Positions 9,927 to 19,517 of a DNA stretch of 41,981 bases are shown piece after piece. The stretch covers positions 1-41,981 of the forward strand of contig JAPPCV010000097.1 of assembly GCA_028824715.1 (NCBI GenBank). The letters run 5' to 3'. The stretch's first letter is position 1. Each line of letters begins with the position of its first letter. Under the pieces are notes generated by a model. The model was not told where the DNA came from. It ran no database searches and saw only the letters and a program-made list of their open reading frames with translations. Source of the stretch: Boseongicola sp. (GTDB taxonomy: Bacteria; Pseudomonadota; Alphaproteobacteria; Rhodobacterales; Rhodobacteraceae). The position numbers and the translations under genes were made by a program.

Positions 9927-12254
9927 GTGCCAAGTTTCTCGAATACGCTGGAAGGCGCGATTCATGCAGCGCTGGCCATTGCCAATTCCCGCCGCCATGA
10001 ACTTGCCACGCTCGAGCACCTGCTTCTCGCACTGATCGACGAACCGGACGCCGCAAGGGTGATGAAGGCCTGCTCAGTTGACCTCGATGACTTGCAGAGG
10101 ACCTTGAAGCAGTTCATTGAGGATGATCTCTCGTCGCTCGTCACCGGGATCGACGGATCAGAGGCCGTGCCGACTGCAGCGTTCCAGCGCGTGATTCAGC
10201 GAGCCGCCATCCATGTGCAGTCAAGCGGGCGGACCGAGGTGACCGGGGCCAACGTGCTGGTTGCGATATTCGCGGAGCGAGAATCGAACGCGGCCTACTT
10301 CCTGCAAGCCCAGGACATGACGCGTTATGACGCGGTGAACTTCATTGCCCACGGCGTGGCCAAGGATCCGGCCTTTGGCGAGACGCGGTCAGTGACTGGC
10401 GCAAGCGAGGTTGAGGAAGATCACGGGGTTCGGCAAGCCGAGGAAGAGGACAACAAGGAGTCGGCGCTCGCGAAATTCTGCGTGGACCTGAATGCGAAGG
10501 CGACCAAGGGTGATGTTGATCCGCTGATCGGGCGGGAGCACGAAGCGGAGCGCTGCGTTCAGGTGCTGTGTCGGCGCAGGAAGAACAATCCTCTGCTGGT
10601 CGGTGATCCAGGGGTCGGCAAGACGGCGATCGCGGAGGGCCTGGCCAAGAAGATCGTCGAGAAGACCACGCCTGAAGTGCTGCATGGAGCCACGATATAT
10701 TCGCTGGACATGGGCGCCTTGCTGGCGGGCACGCGCTATCGGGGAGACTTCGAGGAGCGCATGAAGTCCGTGGTGCAGGAACTAGAGGACCACCCGGACG
10801 CGATTCTGTTCATTGACGAAATTCATGCCGTGATCGGCGCGGGCGCAACGTCGGGCGGCGCCATGGACGCATCCAACCTGCTGAAACCAGCGTTGCAGGG
10901 CGGAAGGCTGCGCTGCATGGGATCCACCACGTACAAGGAATACCGCCAGCAGTTCGAAAAGGACCGGGCGCTGTCCCGCCGGTTCCAGAAGATCGACGTG
11001 GTCGAACCGTCCGTCGACGACTCGATCCAGATTCTCATCGGGCTCAAGCCGTATTTCGAGGACCACCACGCAGTCAGGTACACCGACGACGCCGTGCGGA
11101 CGGCGGTCGAGCTTTCGGCGCGCTACATCAATGACCGGAGGTTGCCGGACAAGGCCATTGACGTGATTGACGAGGCCGGTGCCGCGCAACGTCTTGTGGA
11201 GATCAAGAAGCGCCGGAAGACCATCGACGTTTCTCAGATCGAGACGGTCGTGGCCAAGATCGCGCGCATCCCACCAAAGAAAGTGTCCAAGGACGATACC
11301 ACGGTCCTGAAGGATCTCGAAGCGTCACTGAAGCGCGTGGTGTTCGGGCAGGAGCGCGCCATCGAGGCCCTTGCCTCGGCCATCAAGCTGAGTCGTGCAG
11401 GGCTTCGTGAACAGGAAAAGCCGATAGGAAACTACCTGTTCGCGGGTCCGACGGGCGTCGGAAAGACGGAAGTGGCGCGCCAGCTCGCGGACGTGCTGGG
11501 CGTTGAACTGCTTCGCTTCGACATGTCGGAATACATGGAGAAGCATGCGGTCAGCCGGCTGATCGGCGCGCCTCCGGGCTATGTCGGCTTTGACCAGGGC
11601 GGCCTTCTGACCGACGGTGTTGACCAGCATCCTCATTGCGTCCTGCTCCTGGACGAGATCGAGAAGGCGCATCCGGACGTGTTCAACATCCTGCTTCAGG
11701 TGATGGATCACGGGAAGCTGACCGATCACAACGGCCGGGCCGTGAACTTCCGGAACGTGGTCCTGATCATGACATCGAATGCCGGCGCGTCCGACATGGC
11801 GCGGGCCGCAGTGGGGTTCGGCCGGGACCGTCGCGAGGGCGAGGACACTGAAGCGATCGAGCGGATGTTCACGCCCGAGTTCCGGAACCGGCTTGACGCC
11901 GTGATTTCCTTCGCGGCGCTGCCGCCGGAGGTGATTCTGCAAGTCGTCGAAAAGTTCGTCCTGCAGCTTGAGGCTCAGCTGATGGATCGCGGCGTTCACA
12001 TCGAATTGACGCGGCGTGCCGCCGAGTGGCTGGCGAACAAGGGCTACGACGACAAGATGGGCGCCCGGCCGCTTGCGCGGGTCATCCAGGAGGAGATCAA
12101 GAAGCCGTTGGCCGAGGAGCTGCTGTTCGGCAAGCTGGCCAAGGGCGGCATTGTCAGGGTTGGCGTCAAGGGCGGTGAGCTTGATCTCAGGATCGAGCGC
12201 AAGACCAAGCGGCTGTCATCCAGGAAAAAGCCACCCTTGCTGACTGCGGAATGA
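9927..12254 (+). CDS. clpA: ATP-dependent Clp protease ATP-binding subunit ClpA (GTG start)
   Basis: A 775-residue AAA+ unfoldase that feeds substrates to ClpP. A Clp_N double repeat occupies about residues 1-145. The first AAA domain has Walker A GDPGVGKT at about 226 and Walker B LFIDEIHAVIGAG. The second has GPTGVGKT at about 507 and LLLDEIEKAHPDVFNILLQ. The ClpB-type coiled middle domain is absent, which separates it from ClpB. AAVGFGRDR near residue 630 fits the ClpP-binding loop position. The start is GTG with AGAGGAG ten bases upstream. It is a single-gene unit. Confidence 0.96.
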   Translation: MPSFSNTLEGAIHAALAIANSRRHELATLEHLLLALIDEPDAARVMKACSVDLDDLQRTLKQFIEDDLSSLVTGIDGSEAVPTAAFQRVIQRAAIHVQSSGRTEVTGANVLVAIFAERESNAAYFLQAQDMTRYDAVNFIAHGVAKDPAFGETRSVTGASEVEEDHGVRQAEEEDNKESALAKFCVDLNAKATKGDVDPLIGREHEAERCVQVLCRRRKNNPLLVGDPGVGKTAIAEGLAKKIVEKTTPEVLHGATIYSLDMGALLAGTRYRGDFEERMKSVVQELEDHPDAILFIDEIHAVIGAGATSGGAMDASNLLKPALQGGRLRCMGSTTYKEYRQQFEKDRALSRRFQKIDVVEPSVDDSIQILIGLKPYFEDHHAVRYTDDAVRTAVELSARYINDRRLPDKAIDVIDEAGAAQRLVEIKKRRKTIDVSQIETVVAKIARIPPKKVSKDDTTVLKDLEASLKRVVFGQERAIEALASAIKLSRAGLREQEKPIGNYLFAGPTGVGKTEVARQLADVLGVELLRFDMSEYMEKHAVSRLIGAPPGYVGFDQGGLLTDGVDQHPHCVLLLDEIEKAHPDVFNILLQVMDHGKLTDHNGRAVNFRNVVLIMTSNAGASDMARAAVGFGRDRREGEDTEAIERMFTPEFRNRLDAVISFAALPPEVILQVVEKFVLQLEAQLMDRGVHIELTRRAAEWLANKGYDDKMGARPLARVIQEEIKKPLAEELLFGKLAKGGIVRVGVKGGELDLRIERKTKRLSSRKKPPLLTAE

Positions 12255-12371
12255 GGCCCGGCTCAGCCGCCCTTGCCGAGCGCGTGTTCACCTAGGCAAG
12301 CCGCCCTCCCTGACGCAAAGTGCCGGACCCGGCTGTTTTCGTTCCCGAGGAATTCGAGGCAAGTCGGGGAC

Positions 12372-13403
12372 CTACGTCGAATTGCGAATCGCATCGATCA
12401 TGAGCTGAACATTGTCGGGATGAGCATCCGGCGTGATGCCGTGGCCGAGATTGAAGACGTGCGGGCCGGCCTTGAACGCTTCCAGGATCAAGCGGGTCTC
12501 GCGAATGAGTGCGTCTCCCCCGGCGACCAGGAGATGTGGCGCGAGATTTCCCTGAACCGGGCCGTCCTTCTGAACGTGGCGGGCCGCCCAGACGGGATCG
12601 ACCGAGTTGTCGAGGGCCACGCAATCTGCGCCTGTGCTCCGGGCAAACCCCACGTAGCGCATTCCCGCCTCGCGCGGAAATGCAATGACCGGTGTGTCCG
12701 GGTGGCGAGACTTCAGGGCGCCGACAATCCGGCGGACGGGTTCGATCGCATAGATTTCGAAGTCCTCGCCCCTAAGCGACCCGGCCCAGCTGTCGAACAG
12801 CTTGACGACTTCCGCTCCGGCCTCGATCTGGGCGGAAAGATAGGAGATCGTGGCGTCCGTCAAGTGCTCGATCAAGGCGTCGAACAAGCCAGGCTGTTCC
12901 GTCTTGAGCGCGTGTGCGGGACCTTGTCCGGGCGTTCCCCGTCCGGCGATCATGTAGGTGGCAACCGTCCACGGAGCGCCGGCGAAGCCGATGAGCGCGG
13001 TCTTCGATGGCAGTCTGCCGGAAACGATGCGAAGCGTGTCATAGACCGGTGCGAGATGGTCGTGGATGGCGTCGGGGGCCCGCAGGGCGTCGAGGTCCGC
13101 GTGCGTGGTCACGGTTGAGATTCTTGGGCCGTCGCCTTCGACAAACCGGACTTCGAGACCCAGGGCGTCCGGAACGAGGAGGATGTCGGCAAAGAGGATC
13201 GCCGCATCAAGGTCATAGCGGCGGATCGGCTGAAGCGTGACCTCGGCGGCAAGTTCGGGTGTGTAGCAGAGACCAAGGAAGTCTCCCGCGCGGGCGCGCG
13301 TGTCCCTGTATTCTGGCAGGTGGCGTCCTGCCTGGCGCATCATCCAGACAGGCGGGATGTCAGTCCGTTCGCCCGCCAGCGTGCGCAGCAGCTTCTTGGT
13401 CAT
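12372..13403 (-). CDS. hemE: uroporphyrinogen decarboxylase
   Basis: A 343-residue cytoplasmic enzyme that converts uroporphyrinogen III to coproporphyrinogen III in haem and chlorophyll synthesis. [10 protein letters not shown] at residues 23-32 is the substrate-binding signature (usual consensus RQAGRYLPEY). [33 protein letters not shown] and [12 protein letters not shown] are further diagnostic blocks. The start is ATG 13403 ([11 protein letters not shown]); the open frame continues upstream but without homology. It is divergent from hemC, the preceding pathway enzyme but one, sharing about 80 bases of promoter DNA. Confidence 0.96.
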   Translation of the reverse strand: MTKKLLRTLAGERTDIPPVWMMRQAGRHLPEYRDTRARAGDFLGLCYTPELAAEVTLQPIRRYDLDAAILFADILLVPDALGLEVRFVEGDGPRISTVTTHADLDALRAPDAIHDHLAPVYDTLRIVSGRLPSKTALIGFAGAPWTVATYMIAGRGTPGQGPAHALKTEQPGLFDALIEHLTDATISYLSAQIEAGAEVVKLFDSWAGSLRGEDFEIYAIEPVRRIVGALKSRHPDTPVIAFPREAGMRYVGFARSTGADCVALDNSVDPVWAARHVQKDGPVQGNLAPHLLVAGGDALIRETRLILEAFKAGPHVFNLGHGITPDAHPDNVQLMIDAIRNST

Positions 13404-13484
13404 GGTTCCGCCTCTGCTGTCAGGGTCAGGACTTGTCAATAGAGCGCATTGTCTTGCGCCGTGGTGGCGATTAGACCCCGGCAC

Positions 13485-14423
13485 ATGAAGAAGCCGGATC
13501 GGGAACGTCCGTGCCGCATTGGCACCCGTGGCAGTCCGCTTGCGCTGGCGCAGGCCAACGAGGTGCGCAACCATCTGGCCGCGGCGCACGGTCTCGATCC
13601 GGAATCTTTCGAGATCGTGGTGATCAGGACGACAGGGGATCGCGTGTCCGACCAGCCGTTGCGCGATTTCGGCGGCAAGGGCCTGTTCACCAAGGAAATC
13701 GAGGAGGCCCTGCTGGAAGGACGGATCGATTGTGCCGCGCATTCGATGAAGGATGTGCCGGTCGTTCAGCCAGAGGGGCTCGTGATCGACGCCTGCCTGC
13801 GGAGCGAAGACGTTCGGGACGCTTTCGTGTCGCTCTCCGGCGGCACATTGCTTGAGATGCCGGAAGGGTCAACCTTGGGAACGTCAAGCATCAGGCGCCG
13901 TGCCCAGGCCCTGCGTTGCCGTCCGGATCTCAACGTTGTCGAGTTCAGGGGAAATGTTCAGACAAGGCTCCGCAAGCTGGAAAGTGGCGTGGCGAAGGGC
14001 ACCCTGCTGGCGATGGCGGGCCTGAGACGGCTGGGGCTGGCAGGAAGCGCCCGGGTGGTGCCGCTGGATGTCAATGACATGCTGCCTGCGGTCGGGCAGG
14101 GCATCATTGGCCTTGAGCGGCGGGAGGATGATCGCGACGTGGCGCAGCTCATTGATGCCGTTCGGCACGCGGAAACCGAGGCCCGGATGCAGGCGGAACG
14201 TGCATTTCTGGCTCGCCTCGACGGATCATGCCGGACGCCGATTGCGGGATACGGCGAGGTCAGGGACGGACGGCTGCGATTGACTGGGGAGATTCTGCGA
14301 ATCGATGGCAGCGAAGCACATGCGGGGACCCGGGAGGGGCCGGTTGAAGATGGTCCTGCGCTTGGCCGCGATCTCGCCGAGGCGCTTCTTGTCGAAGCTG
14401 GCCCCGGGTTTCTGGCGCCGTAG
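13485..14423 (+). CDS. hemC: porphobilinogen deaminase (hydroxymethylbilane synthase)
   Basis: A 312-residue enzyme that polymerises four porphobilinogen units into hydroxymethylbilane. The N-terminus shows [26 protein letters not shown] includes the catalytic aspartate region, and [11 protein letters not shown] is an arginine-rich substrate-binding loop. C249 in [12 protein letters not shown] is the dipyrromethane cofactor attachment site. ATG 13485 is favoured over an in-frame start 36 bases upstream because similarity begins right after it. Divergence from hemE is an arrangement common in Rhodobacterales. Confidence 0.95.
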   Translation: MKKPDRERPCRIGTRGSPLALAQANEVRNHLAAAHGLDPESFEIVVIRTTGDRVSDQPLRDFGGKGLFTKEIEEALLEGRIDCAAHSMKDVPVVQPEGLVIDACLRSEDVRDAFVSLSGGTLLEMPEGSTLGTSSIRRRAQALRCRPDLNVVEFRGNVQTRLRKLESGVAKGTLLAMAGLRRLGLAGSARVVPLDVNDMLPAVGQGIIGLERREDDRDVAQLIDAVRHAETEARMQAERAFLARLDGSCRTPIAGYGEVRDGRLRLTGEILRIDGSEAHAGTREGPVEDGPALGRDLAEALLVEAGPGFLAP

Positions 14424-14497
14424 CGCCGCGCAAAAGCGCTTTGACGTCGAGGAATTCAGTCGTAAGCTGCAATGCGGCGAAATTCCGGGAGACTCCG

Positions 14498-15046
14498 ATG
14501 TCAGGAGAGAAACTGCAGATCAAGAGGTATGCCAGCCGGCGTCTCTACAATACCGAGACTTCGGACTACGTGACGTTGGATGACATTGCGCGGTTCATCC
14601 GCGAGGGCCGCGACGTGCAGATCGTGGACCTGAAGAGCGGCGATGACGTGACCCGGCAGTATCTCCTCCAGATCATTGCCGAGCATGAGAGCCGGGGCGA
14701 GAATGTCCTGCCGATGGACGTGCTGACGGACCTTGTCCGATCCTATACGAGCCAGGCGCATTCGGTTGTCCCGCAGTTTCTTTCCATGAGTTTCGAGATG
14801 TTGCGCAAGGGACAGTCGCAGGTCATGGAGAGCATGACCAATCCGCTGTCGGCAATGCCCGGATTCGAGGCGATGCAGGCGCAGCAGGAGGCGTTCATCA
14901 GGGCCATGACCGGCACGTTCGGGCCGGGTGATCCGGACACTTCCGAAGGTGATGGCAAGAAGGATGGGGCTTCCGGGGAACTTGACGAGATCCGGACCCA
15001 GCTCGCCGCCGTTCAGGAGCAACTGGAAAAGATGGGCCGTCAATAG
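14498..15046 (+). CDS. phaR: polyhydroxyalkanoate synthesis repressor PhaR
   Basis: A 182-residue DNA-binding regulator that also binds polyhydroxyalkanoate granules and controls phasin and synthase genes (family knowledge). The conserved N-terminal PHB/PHA accumulation domain is seen in IKRYASRRLYNTETSDYVTL and DIARFIREGRDVQIVD. This is followed by a helical C-terminal part (about residues 75-182) rich in Q and E. ATG 14498 begins the recognisable protein. No pha biosynthesis genes lie nearby, so it acts at a distance. A strong hairpin follows its stop codon. Confidence 0.92.
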   Translation: MSGEKLQIKRYASRRLYNTETSDYVTLDDIARFIREGRDVQIVDLKSGDDVTRQYLLQIIAEHESRGENVLPMDVLTDLVRSYTSQAHSVVPQFLSMSFEMLRKGQSQVMESMTNPLSAMPGFEAMQAQQEAFIRAMTGTFGPGDPDTSEGDGKKDGASGELDEIRTQLAAVQEQLEKMGRQ

Positions 15047-15049
15047 GCG

Positions 15050-15077
15050 GGCAAGGGCGCCATTCTGGCGTCTTGCC
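15050..15077 (+). terminator. probable phaR transcription terminator hairpin
   Basis: Four bases after the phaR stop, GGCAAG (15050-15055) pairs with CTTGCC (15072-15077), and the inner arms GCGCCA and TGGCGT extend the stem, with one bulged G and a short ATTC-like loop. There is no T tract after it, so it is a structural candidate rather than a textbook Rho-independent terminator. Confidence 0.4.
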
Positions 15078-15184
15078 GAATGTATGCACGTTCCAATTCG
15101 CCGACGGCGGACTGCCTGCAATGCAAGGCCGGTTTCCGTCGGCTTTCAGGGTTCGGTCGTGTGGGCGAGCCGGACAATACGACT

Positions 15185-16564
15185 TCAACTTGCCATCCTT
15201 GCCGGTCCGACGTAGCGGGTCCAGAATCGGAACTGCATCGCCATGCACGCGCAGGCGAGACCTACCGTAAGCCCGAGCCAAATTCCTACGCCTTCCAGCC
15301 GGAACGCAAAGCCGAAGAAGTAGCTGACCGGCAGGCCTACAAGCCAGTAGCTCACGACCGCAATGATCATTGGCACTCGGGTGTCCTGAACGCCACGTAG
15401 CATGCCGAGAGCCATGACCTGCCCGGCATCGACGAGCTGGAACAGGGCTGCCACGGCCAGCAGCGATGCGCCGACCGCCAGGATGGCGGGCCTTGCGGGA
15501 TCCAGTGGATCGACGAAGACGCCGATGAGGAATTCGGGCAGGGTGAGGAACAGCACGATCGTTGTCACGGACGCTGCAAGCGAAAGGATCATCGCGGCCT
15601 GGCTGGCGACTCTCAGCAGATCCCGGTCGCCCATGCCCCAGGCGCGACCTGCGCGGACAGTTATCGCCTGGCTCAGGCCGAGATGCATCATGAAGGTGAG
15701 GCCTGCGACCTGCAGTGCAACTCCGTGGGCCGCAAGCGCGACGGTGCCTACCCAGCCCATCATCAGTGTTGAAGCCGCGAACAGCCCGGTCTCGGCAAAA
15801 TTGGTAAGTCCGATGGGCCAGCCAAGCCGGAAAACGCGTCCGAGGAACATGCGATCCGGTCTGTGGATGTTGCGAAAGAGCGCGAAATCCGGGCGGACCC
15901 GGTCCGAGAAGTGGGCCAGCAGCACGAATGACGTGAGGTTCCCGATCAGCGAGGCGATGCCTGCGCCCGCGATGCCCAGTTCCGGGGCGCCTAGATTGCC
16001 GAAAATCAGCGCGTAGTTCAGCACAACGTTCAGAAGCCCAGCGAAAAGGATCACGGCAAGGAAGACATTCGGCCGTTCAAGAGCCGACAGATAGCTTCGC
16101 AGGGTCGTGACGAGGAGCGCGGGCACAGTGGCCAGGCCGAGCCAGACCATGTATCTTCCGGACAGGTGAGCGACTTGGGGATCCTGGCCCATGGCCAGGA
16201 AGATTGGCTCGAAGAACAGGAACAGCGGCGTGACGATCATGCCATAGAGGGCCGACAGCCACATTGCCATGCGGGTTGCCCGGCGCACCTCCCGCATGTC
16301 GTTCAGTGCGATTGCCGAGGCGACGATGGGCATCACTGCCCAAGCGAAGCCCGAGCCGAGTATGAATATGATGAACCAGATGCCACCTGAAAGCGAAAGC
16401 GCGGCGAGCGAGGGGACGTCGTACCATCCGATCATGACCGTGTCGGTCGTGACGATGGCCATGTGCGCCAGTTGCGACGCGACAATGGGCAGGCCGAGGC
16501 GGAGGAGCGCGCGCGCCTGCCTGCGCAGTTCGGGACGATCCTCGGCATGGACTGAATCGGACAT
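15185..16564 (-). CDS. MATE family multidrug/toxin efflux transporter
   Basis: A 459-residue inner-membrane antiporter of the MATE (NorM-like) family that exports drugs or toxic compounds against Na+ or H+. Twelve hydrophobic segments are visible. The two homologous halves each start with a block of the type GLPIVASQLAHMAIVTTDTVMIG (residues about 25-50) and LGWPIGLTNFAETGLFAAST (about 245). ATG 16564 is taken as start; an in-frame GTG lies 27 bases upstream. The substrate cannot be told from the sequence. It is transcribed alone, downstream of and codirectional with the VOC gene. Confidence 0.92.
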   Translation of the reverse strand: MSDSVHAEDRPELRRQARALLRLGLPIVASQLAHMAIVTTDTVMIGWYDVPSLAALSLSGGIWFIIFILGSGFAWAVMPIVASAIALNDMREVRRATRMAMWLSALYGMIVTPLFLFFEPIFLAMGQDPQVAHLSGRYMVWLGLATVPALLVTTLRSYLSALERPNVFLAVILFAGLLNVVLNYALIFGNLGAPELGIAGAGIASLIGNLTSFVLLAHFSDRVRPDFALFRNIHRPDRMFLGRVFRLGWPIGLTNFAETGLFAASTLMMGWVGTVALAAHGVALQVAGLTFMMHLGLSQAITVRAGRAWGMGDRDLLRVASQAAMILSLAASVTTIVLFLTLPEFLIGVFVDPLDPARPAILAVGASLLAVAALFQLVDAGQVMALGMLRGVQDTRVPMIIAVVSYWLVGLPVSYFFGFAFRLEGVGIWLGLTVGLACACMAMQFRFWTRYVGPARMAS

Positions 16565-16782
16565 GGTGCGGCTATAGGTGCGGTCGAGCACCTCGGCAAT
16601 TCAATTGGGTTACTTTTGTCTGGCATGCAGACGCTGGCTTCACGGACCGCAGAAATGGCCGACGCCTGCTCTCCTGGCCGCGCAGGTGCACCAACCCGGA
16701 CGCCTCGCGTCTCCCGGCACGACGGACACGCCTGGAGTCCAGGATGCGCGTCGCCGCGCTCAGGTCGCCATGGTCCGAATCG

Positions 16783-17094
16783 TCAGTCGTACTGGACGAC
16801 TTCGACCTCGATTCCGTCATTGTCACGGAAGTAGAAGCGCCGTCCGGGCACATAGTCTGCGTGGTTGACGGGATTGAATCCCTCGGCCTTTACGCGCTCC
16901 TCGACGGCGTCGAGATCGTCGACCACGACGCCCCAATGATTGAGACCCCCCTTTGTCGTGTAGCTTGAACTCTTCGGCTCGGAGGCTCCATCGCCATGCG
17001 CAAACAGGGCGACATAGCTGTCATCCGACCCTACATGCACGGTGTAGCCAGTCTCCATCGCAGGCCCTTCCCAGCGGGTCTTCCAGCCAAACAC
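16783..17094 (-). CDS. VOC (glyoxalase/bleomycin-resistance) family protein, N-terminally truncated
   Basis: The 103-codon frame encodes most of a vicinal-oxygen-chelate fold protein: FGWKTRWEGPAMETGYTVHV, GGLNHWGVVVDDLDAVEERV and DYVPGRRFYFRDNDGIEVEVV. Family members normally start about 25 residues earlier with a first beta-alpha unit ending in FYE-x-VFGWK. Here the frame continues upstream of the GTG at 17094 as GERVFGWK but is preceded by unrelated codons, has no ATG, and reaches a stop near 17170. The first metal-binding strand is therefore missing. The loss coincides with the start of integrase-associated foreign DNA, so the gene was probably cut by integration and is likely inactive. 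Its role cannot be assigned. Confidence 0.65.
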   Translation of the reverse strand: MFGWKTRWEGPAMETGYTVHVGSDDSYVALFAHGDGASEPKSSSYTTKGGLNHWGVVVDDLDAVEERVKAEGFNPVNHADYVPGRRFYFRDNDGIEVEVVQYD

Positions 17095-17232
17095 CCGTTC
17101 GCCGCACCTGCGGTGCTGCCAGAAAAGGCAACTGCCTGATTCAAAACAACTTTCTCTCTCGTGTCAAGAACCGGAAATCGGCCGAATCGCCTTCTTCAGG
17201 TTCCCCAATGCAACTGATTCGGGAGAGAATCC
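17095..17232. other. probable left boundary (attL region) of the island
   Basis: Between the broken VOC gene and the first integrase lie two short inverted repeats: GCACC-TGC-GGTGC at about 17104-17116 and AGGCA-AC-TGCCT at about 17127-17138. Inverted repeats next to an integrase gene are what a tyrosine-recombinase core site would look like. The matching right site was not found in the window, so the exact core is not defined. A GGGAGAG ribosome-binding site for the integrase lies at 17221-17227. Confidence 0.35.
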
Positions 17233-18360
17233 ATGGCCAACCGCCGCCTGACGCAACGCCTGATAGACACCCTCAAGCCGGGAAGGTCCGTTCGCGAGAT
17301 TCGCGACACGGAACTGCGCGGCTTCGGCGTCCGGATCCTGTCATCCGGCCGCAAGTCGTACTTCGTTCATGCCCAGAGCAACGGGCGGCGCGTGTGGACG
17401 AAAGTCGGCGATGCTGGTGCCATGCCGCTGGTTGATGCCCGGAAGCTCGCACGATCCCATCTGGCAGCGCGCCGCGAGGGCGACCCGTCACCTTCGGTCG
17501 AGGCATCGGCGGAGACCCCGTTCGAGGACGTCGCGGAGGCCGCCTTCCGCCGACATGCCCGACTCTGGAAGCCCGGCACGCTGGCGGTCAATCGAAACTA
17601 CCTGAAGAACCAGATCCTTCCGAGGTTCGGCGGACAGCGGATCGGCGCCATCACGTGTGCGGACGTCCAGCAATGGTTCGCCTCCCTCCGGTCGACCCCG
17701 GCCGCCGCCGACCGGGCGGCGCCGGTCCTGTCCGTGATCATGCGGGAAGCGGAAACGCTCGGACACCGTCCGGAAGACAGCAATCCGTGCGTCAACATCC
17801 GGCGGTACCGACGACGCGGCCGCGAGCGGTTCCTGTCCCGGGAAGAGACCCGTCGGCTTGGCGAGGCACTGGCAAGGCATGACGGTCATGTCCTCGCGGC
17901 CGCGGTTAGGCTCCTGCTCCTGACCGGCTGCCGCAAGAGCGAAATCATGACTCTGCAGTGGCGGGACTTCCGCGACGGGCACCTCTTCCTGAGAGACGGC
18001 AAGACGGGACCGCGAACCGTCTGGCTGTCCACCGCCGCCCGCTCGATCCTCGAAAGCCTGCCTCGAACGGGAGCGTGGGTCTTTCCGGGAAGGGACGGAA
18101 AGGCTTCGGTGCAGGGCCTCAAGCACTTCTGGGTGAAGCTGCGAGACGAGGCCGGGCTGCAGGACGTTCGTCTGCATGATCTGCGGCACACCTACGCGAG
18201 TCTGGCCCTTCAGGCCGGCGAGACCGTCCTCGTGATCGGCCGCCTGCTTGGCCACAGCGATCCGGACACGACACTCAAGTACATCCACCTTGCTGACCGG
18301 ACGGTACGTGACGCCGTCGACGCAGTGGCGCCGGTTCTTGGCGGGGAGGGCCGGCGATGA
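17233..18360 (+). CDS. tyrosine recombinase/integrase (first of a tandem pair)
   Basis: A 375-residue site-specific recombinase with an N-terminal DUF4102-like arm (TLKPGRSVREIRDTELRGFG), a SAM-like core-binding domain, and a C-terminal catalytic domain. The catalytic set is complete: R234 (GCRKSE), K257 (DGKTG), H315 and R318 (LHDLRHT), H341 (GHSD) and the nucleophile Y350 (LKYIHL). It sits immediately beside the truncated VOC gene, as expected of the integrase of an integrative element. Its stop overlaps the start of the second integrase by four bases (ATGA), so the pair is coupled. Confidence 0.92.
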   Translation: MANRRLTQRLIDTLKPGRSVREIRDTELRGFGVRILSSGRKSYFVHAQSNGRRVWTKVGDAGAMPLVDARKLARSHLAARREGDPSPSVEASAETPFEDVAEAAFRRHARLWKPGTLAVNRNYLKNQILPRFGGQRIGAITCADVQQWFASLRSTPAAADRAAPVLSVIMREAETLGHRPEDSNPCVNIRRYRRRGRERFLSREETRRLGEALARHDGHVLAAAVRLLLLTGCRKSEIMTLQWRDFRDGHLFLRDGKTGPRTVWLSTAARSILESLPRTGAWVFPGRDGKASVQGLKHFWVKLRDEAGLQDVRLHDLRHTYASLALQAGETVLVIGRLLGHSDPDTTLKYIHLADRTVRDAVDAVAPVLGGEGRR

Positions 18361-19517
18361 CGCGACGCGTGCGCCTGACCGATCCGGGCATCATGCGGCT
18401 CAAGCCCGGCATGACCGACTACACGGTGTGGGACACGGTCACTCCCGGCCTTGGCGTTCGCGTCCGGACGTCGGGATTCCGGGGATACGTCTTTCACCAG
18501 AGGGGGCAGGGCAACGCCCGACGGGTCTCGCTGGGGCCGGTGATGCTGAAGAGTGTCGGGGATGCCCGCAGGGAGTGTCTTTCGATCCAGTTGGACGAGA
18601 GTCCCATCGGGGCTGGAAACGGCGTGATGTCCGGATCCAGCGTTCCCTTGTTCCGAGACTACGTGGCCGGCACATGGATGGACGGTCATGGTCACCGCTG
18701 GAAGCCGTCGACACGGAGATCGGTGGAGTCCCTCCTCCGAAGCCGGCTGCTCCCGGTGTTCGGAGACTTGCCGCTCGACCGGATCGCGCCGGCCGACGTC
18801 GATGCCTGGTTCGAACGTTGCACCGTCGTGGCGCCTGGCAATGCCAACAGGGCCTTGGCGCTTCTCCGGCGAATCATGGAATTTGCCGTCACTGGCGGCC
18901 TGATCGCCACGAATCCCGCCCGGCGCACGAGGATGAACCCGCGACCCCGGCTCACCAGGTTCCTCTCGGCGGAGGAGATCGTCCGCCTTCATGATGCGCT
19001 TGACCAGTGCGTCGACGAGCGACACGCATGGCAACGGCAGGCCGACATCGTCCGTCTCCTGTTGTTCACGGGCTGTCGCAAGAGCGAGATCAAGAACCTC
19101 CAGTGGTCCGAGGTCGACGGAGACACGCTCCGGCTCTCTGACAGCAAGACCGGCCCAAGGACCGTGCATCTGAGCGTGGACGCCCGCGCGGTCATCGACC
19201 GGCAGCGATGCGGGAACGGCGCGTTCGTGTTTCCCTCTCCCGTCAATCCGGGGAGGCCTTACGGCGAGAATCTGGTTCTGTGGTACAAGGTTCGTGAACG
19301 GGCCGGCCTCTCTGACGTCCGCCTTCATGATCTGAGGCATACCCATGCCAGCCAGGCCGTCATGAAGGGAATTCCGCTGCCGGTCGTGGCACGGCTGCTC
19401 GGTCACAGCCACGTGCGGATGACCATGAGATACGCCCATGTCGGAGACCGTGAAGTGGTCGAGGCGGCCGAGAGGATCGGCGAGGCGATTTCACAGGCAC
19501 TGGACGGTTCCTGCTGA
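18357..19517 (+). CDS. tyrosine recombinase/integrase (second of a tandem pair)
   Basis: A 386-residue tyrosine recombinase, clearly related to its upstream neighbour but diverged. It has an N-terminal arm-binding region (RLKPGMTDYTVWDTVTPGLG), a core-binding domain (about 105-200) and a catalytic domain. The catalytic residues are R241 (GCRKSE), K264 (DSKTG), H324 and R327 (LHDLRHTHAS), H350 (LLGHSH) and Y359 (MRYAHV). Nothing essential is missing, so both enzymes may be active and could act as a heteromer. ATG 18357 overlaps the previous stop. Confidence 0.92.
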   Translation: MTRRVRLTDPGIMRLKPGMTDYTVWDTVTPGLGVRVRTSGFRGYVFHQRGQGNARRVSLGPVMLKSVGDARRECLSIQLDESPIGAGNGVMSGSSVPLFRDYVAGTWMDGHGHRWKPSTRRSVESLLRSRLLPVFGDLPLDRIAPADVDAWFERCTVVAPGNANRALALLRRIMEFAVTGGLIATNPARRTRMNPRPRLTRFLSAEEIVRLHDALDQCVDERHAWQRQADIVRLLLFTGCRKSEIKNLQWSEVDGDTLRLSDSKTGPRTVHLSVDARAVIDRQRCGNGAFVFPSPVNPGRPYGENLVLWYKVRERAGLSDVRLHDLRHTHASQAVMKGIPLPVVARLLGHSHVRMTMRYAHVGDREVVEAAERIGEAISQALDGSC

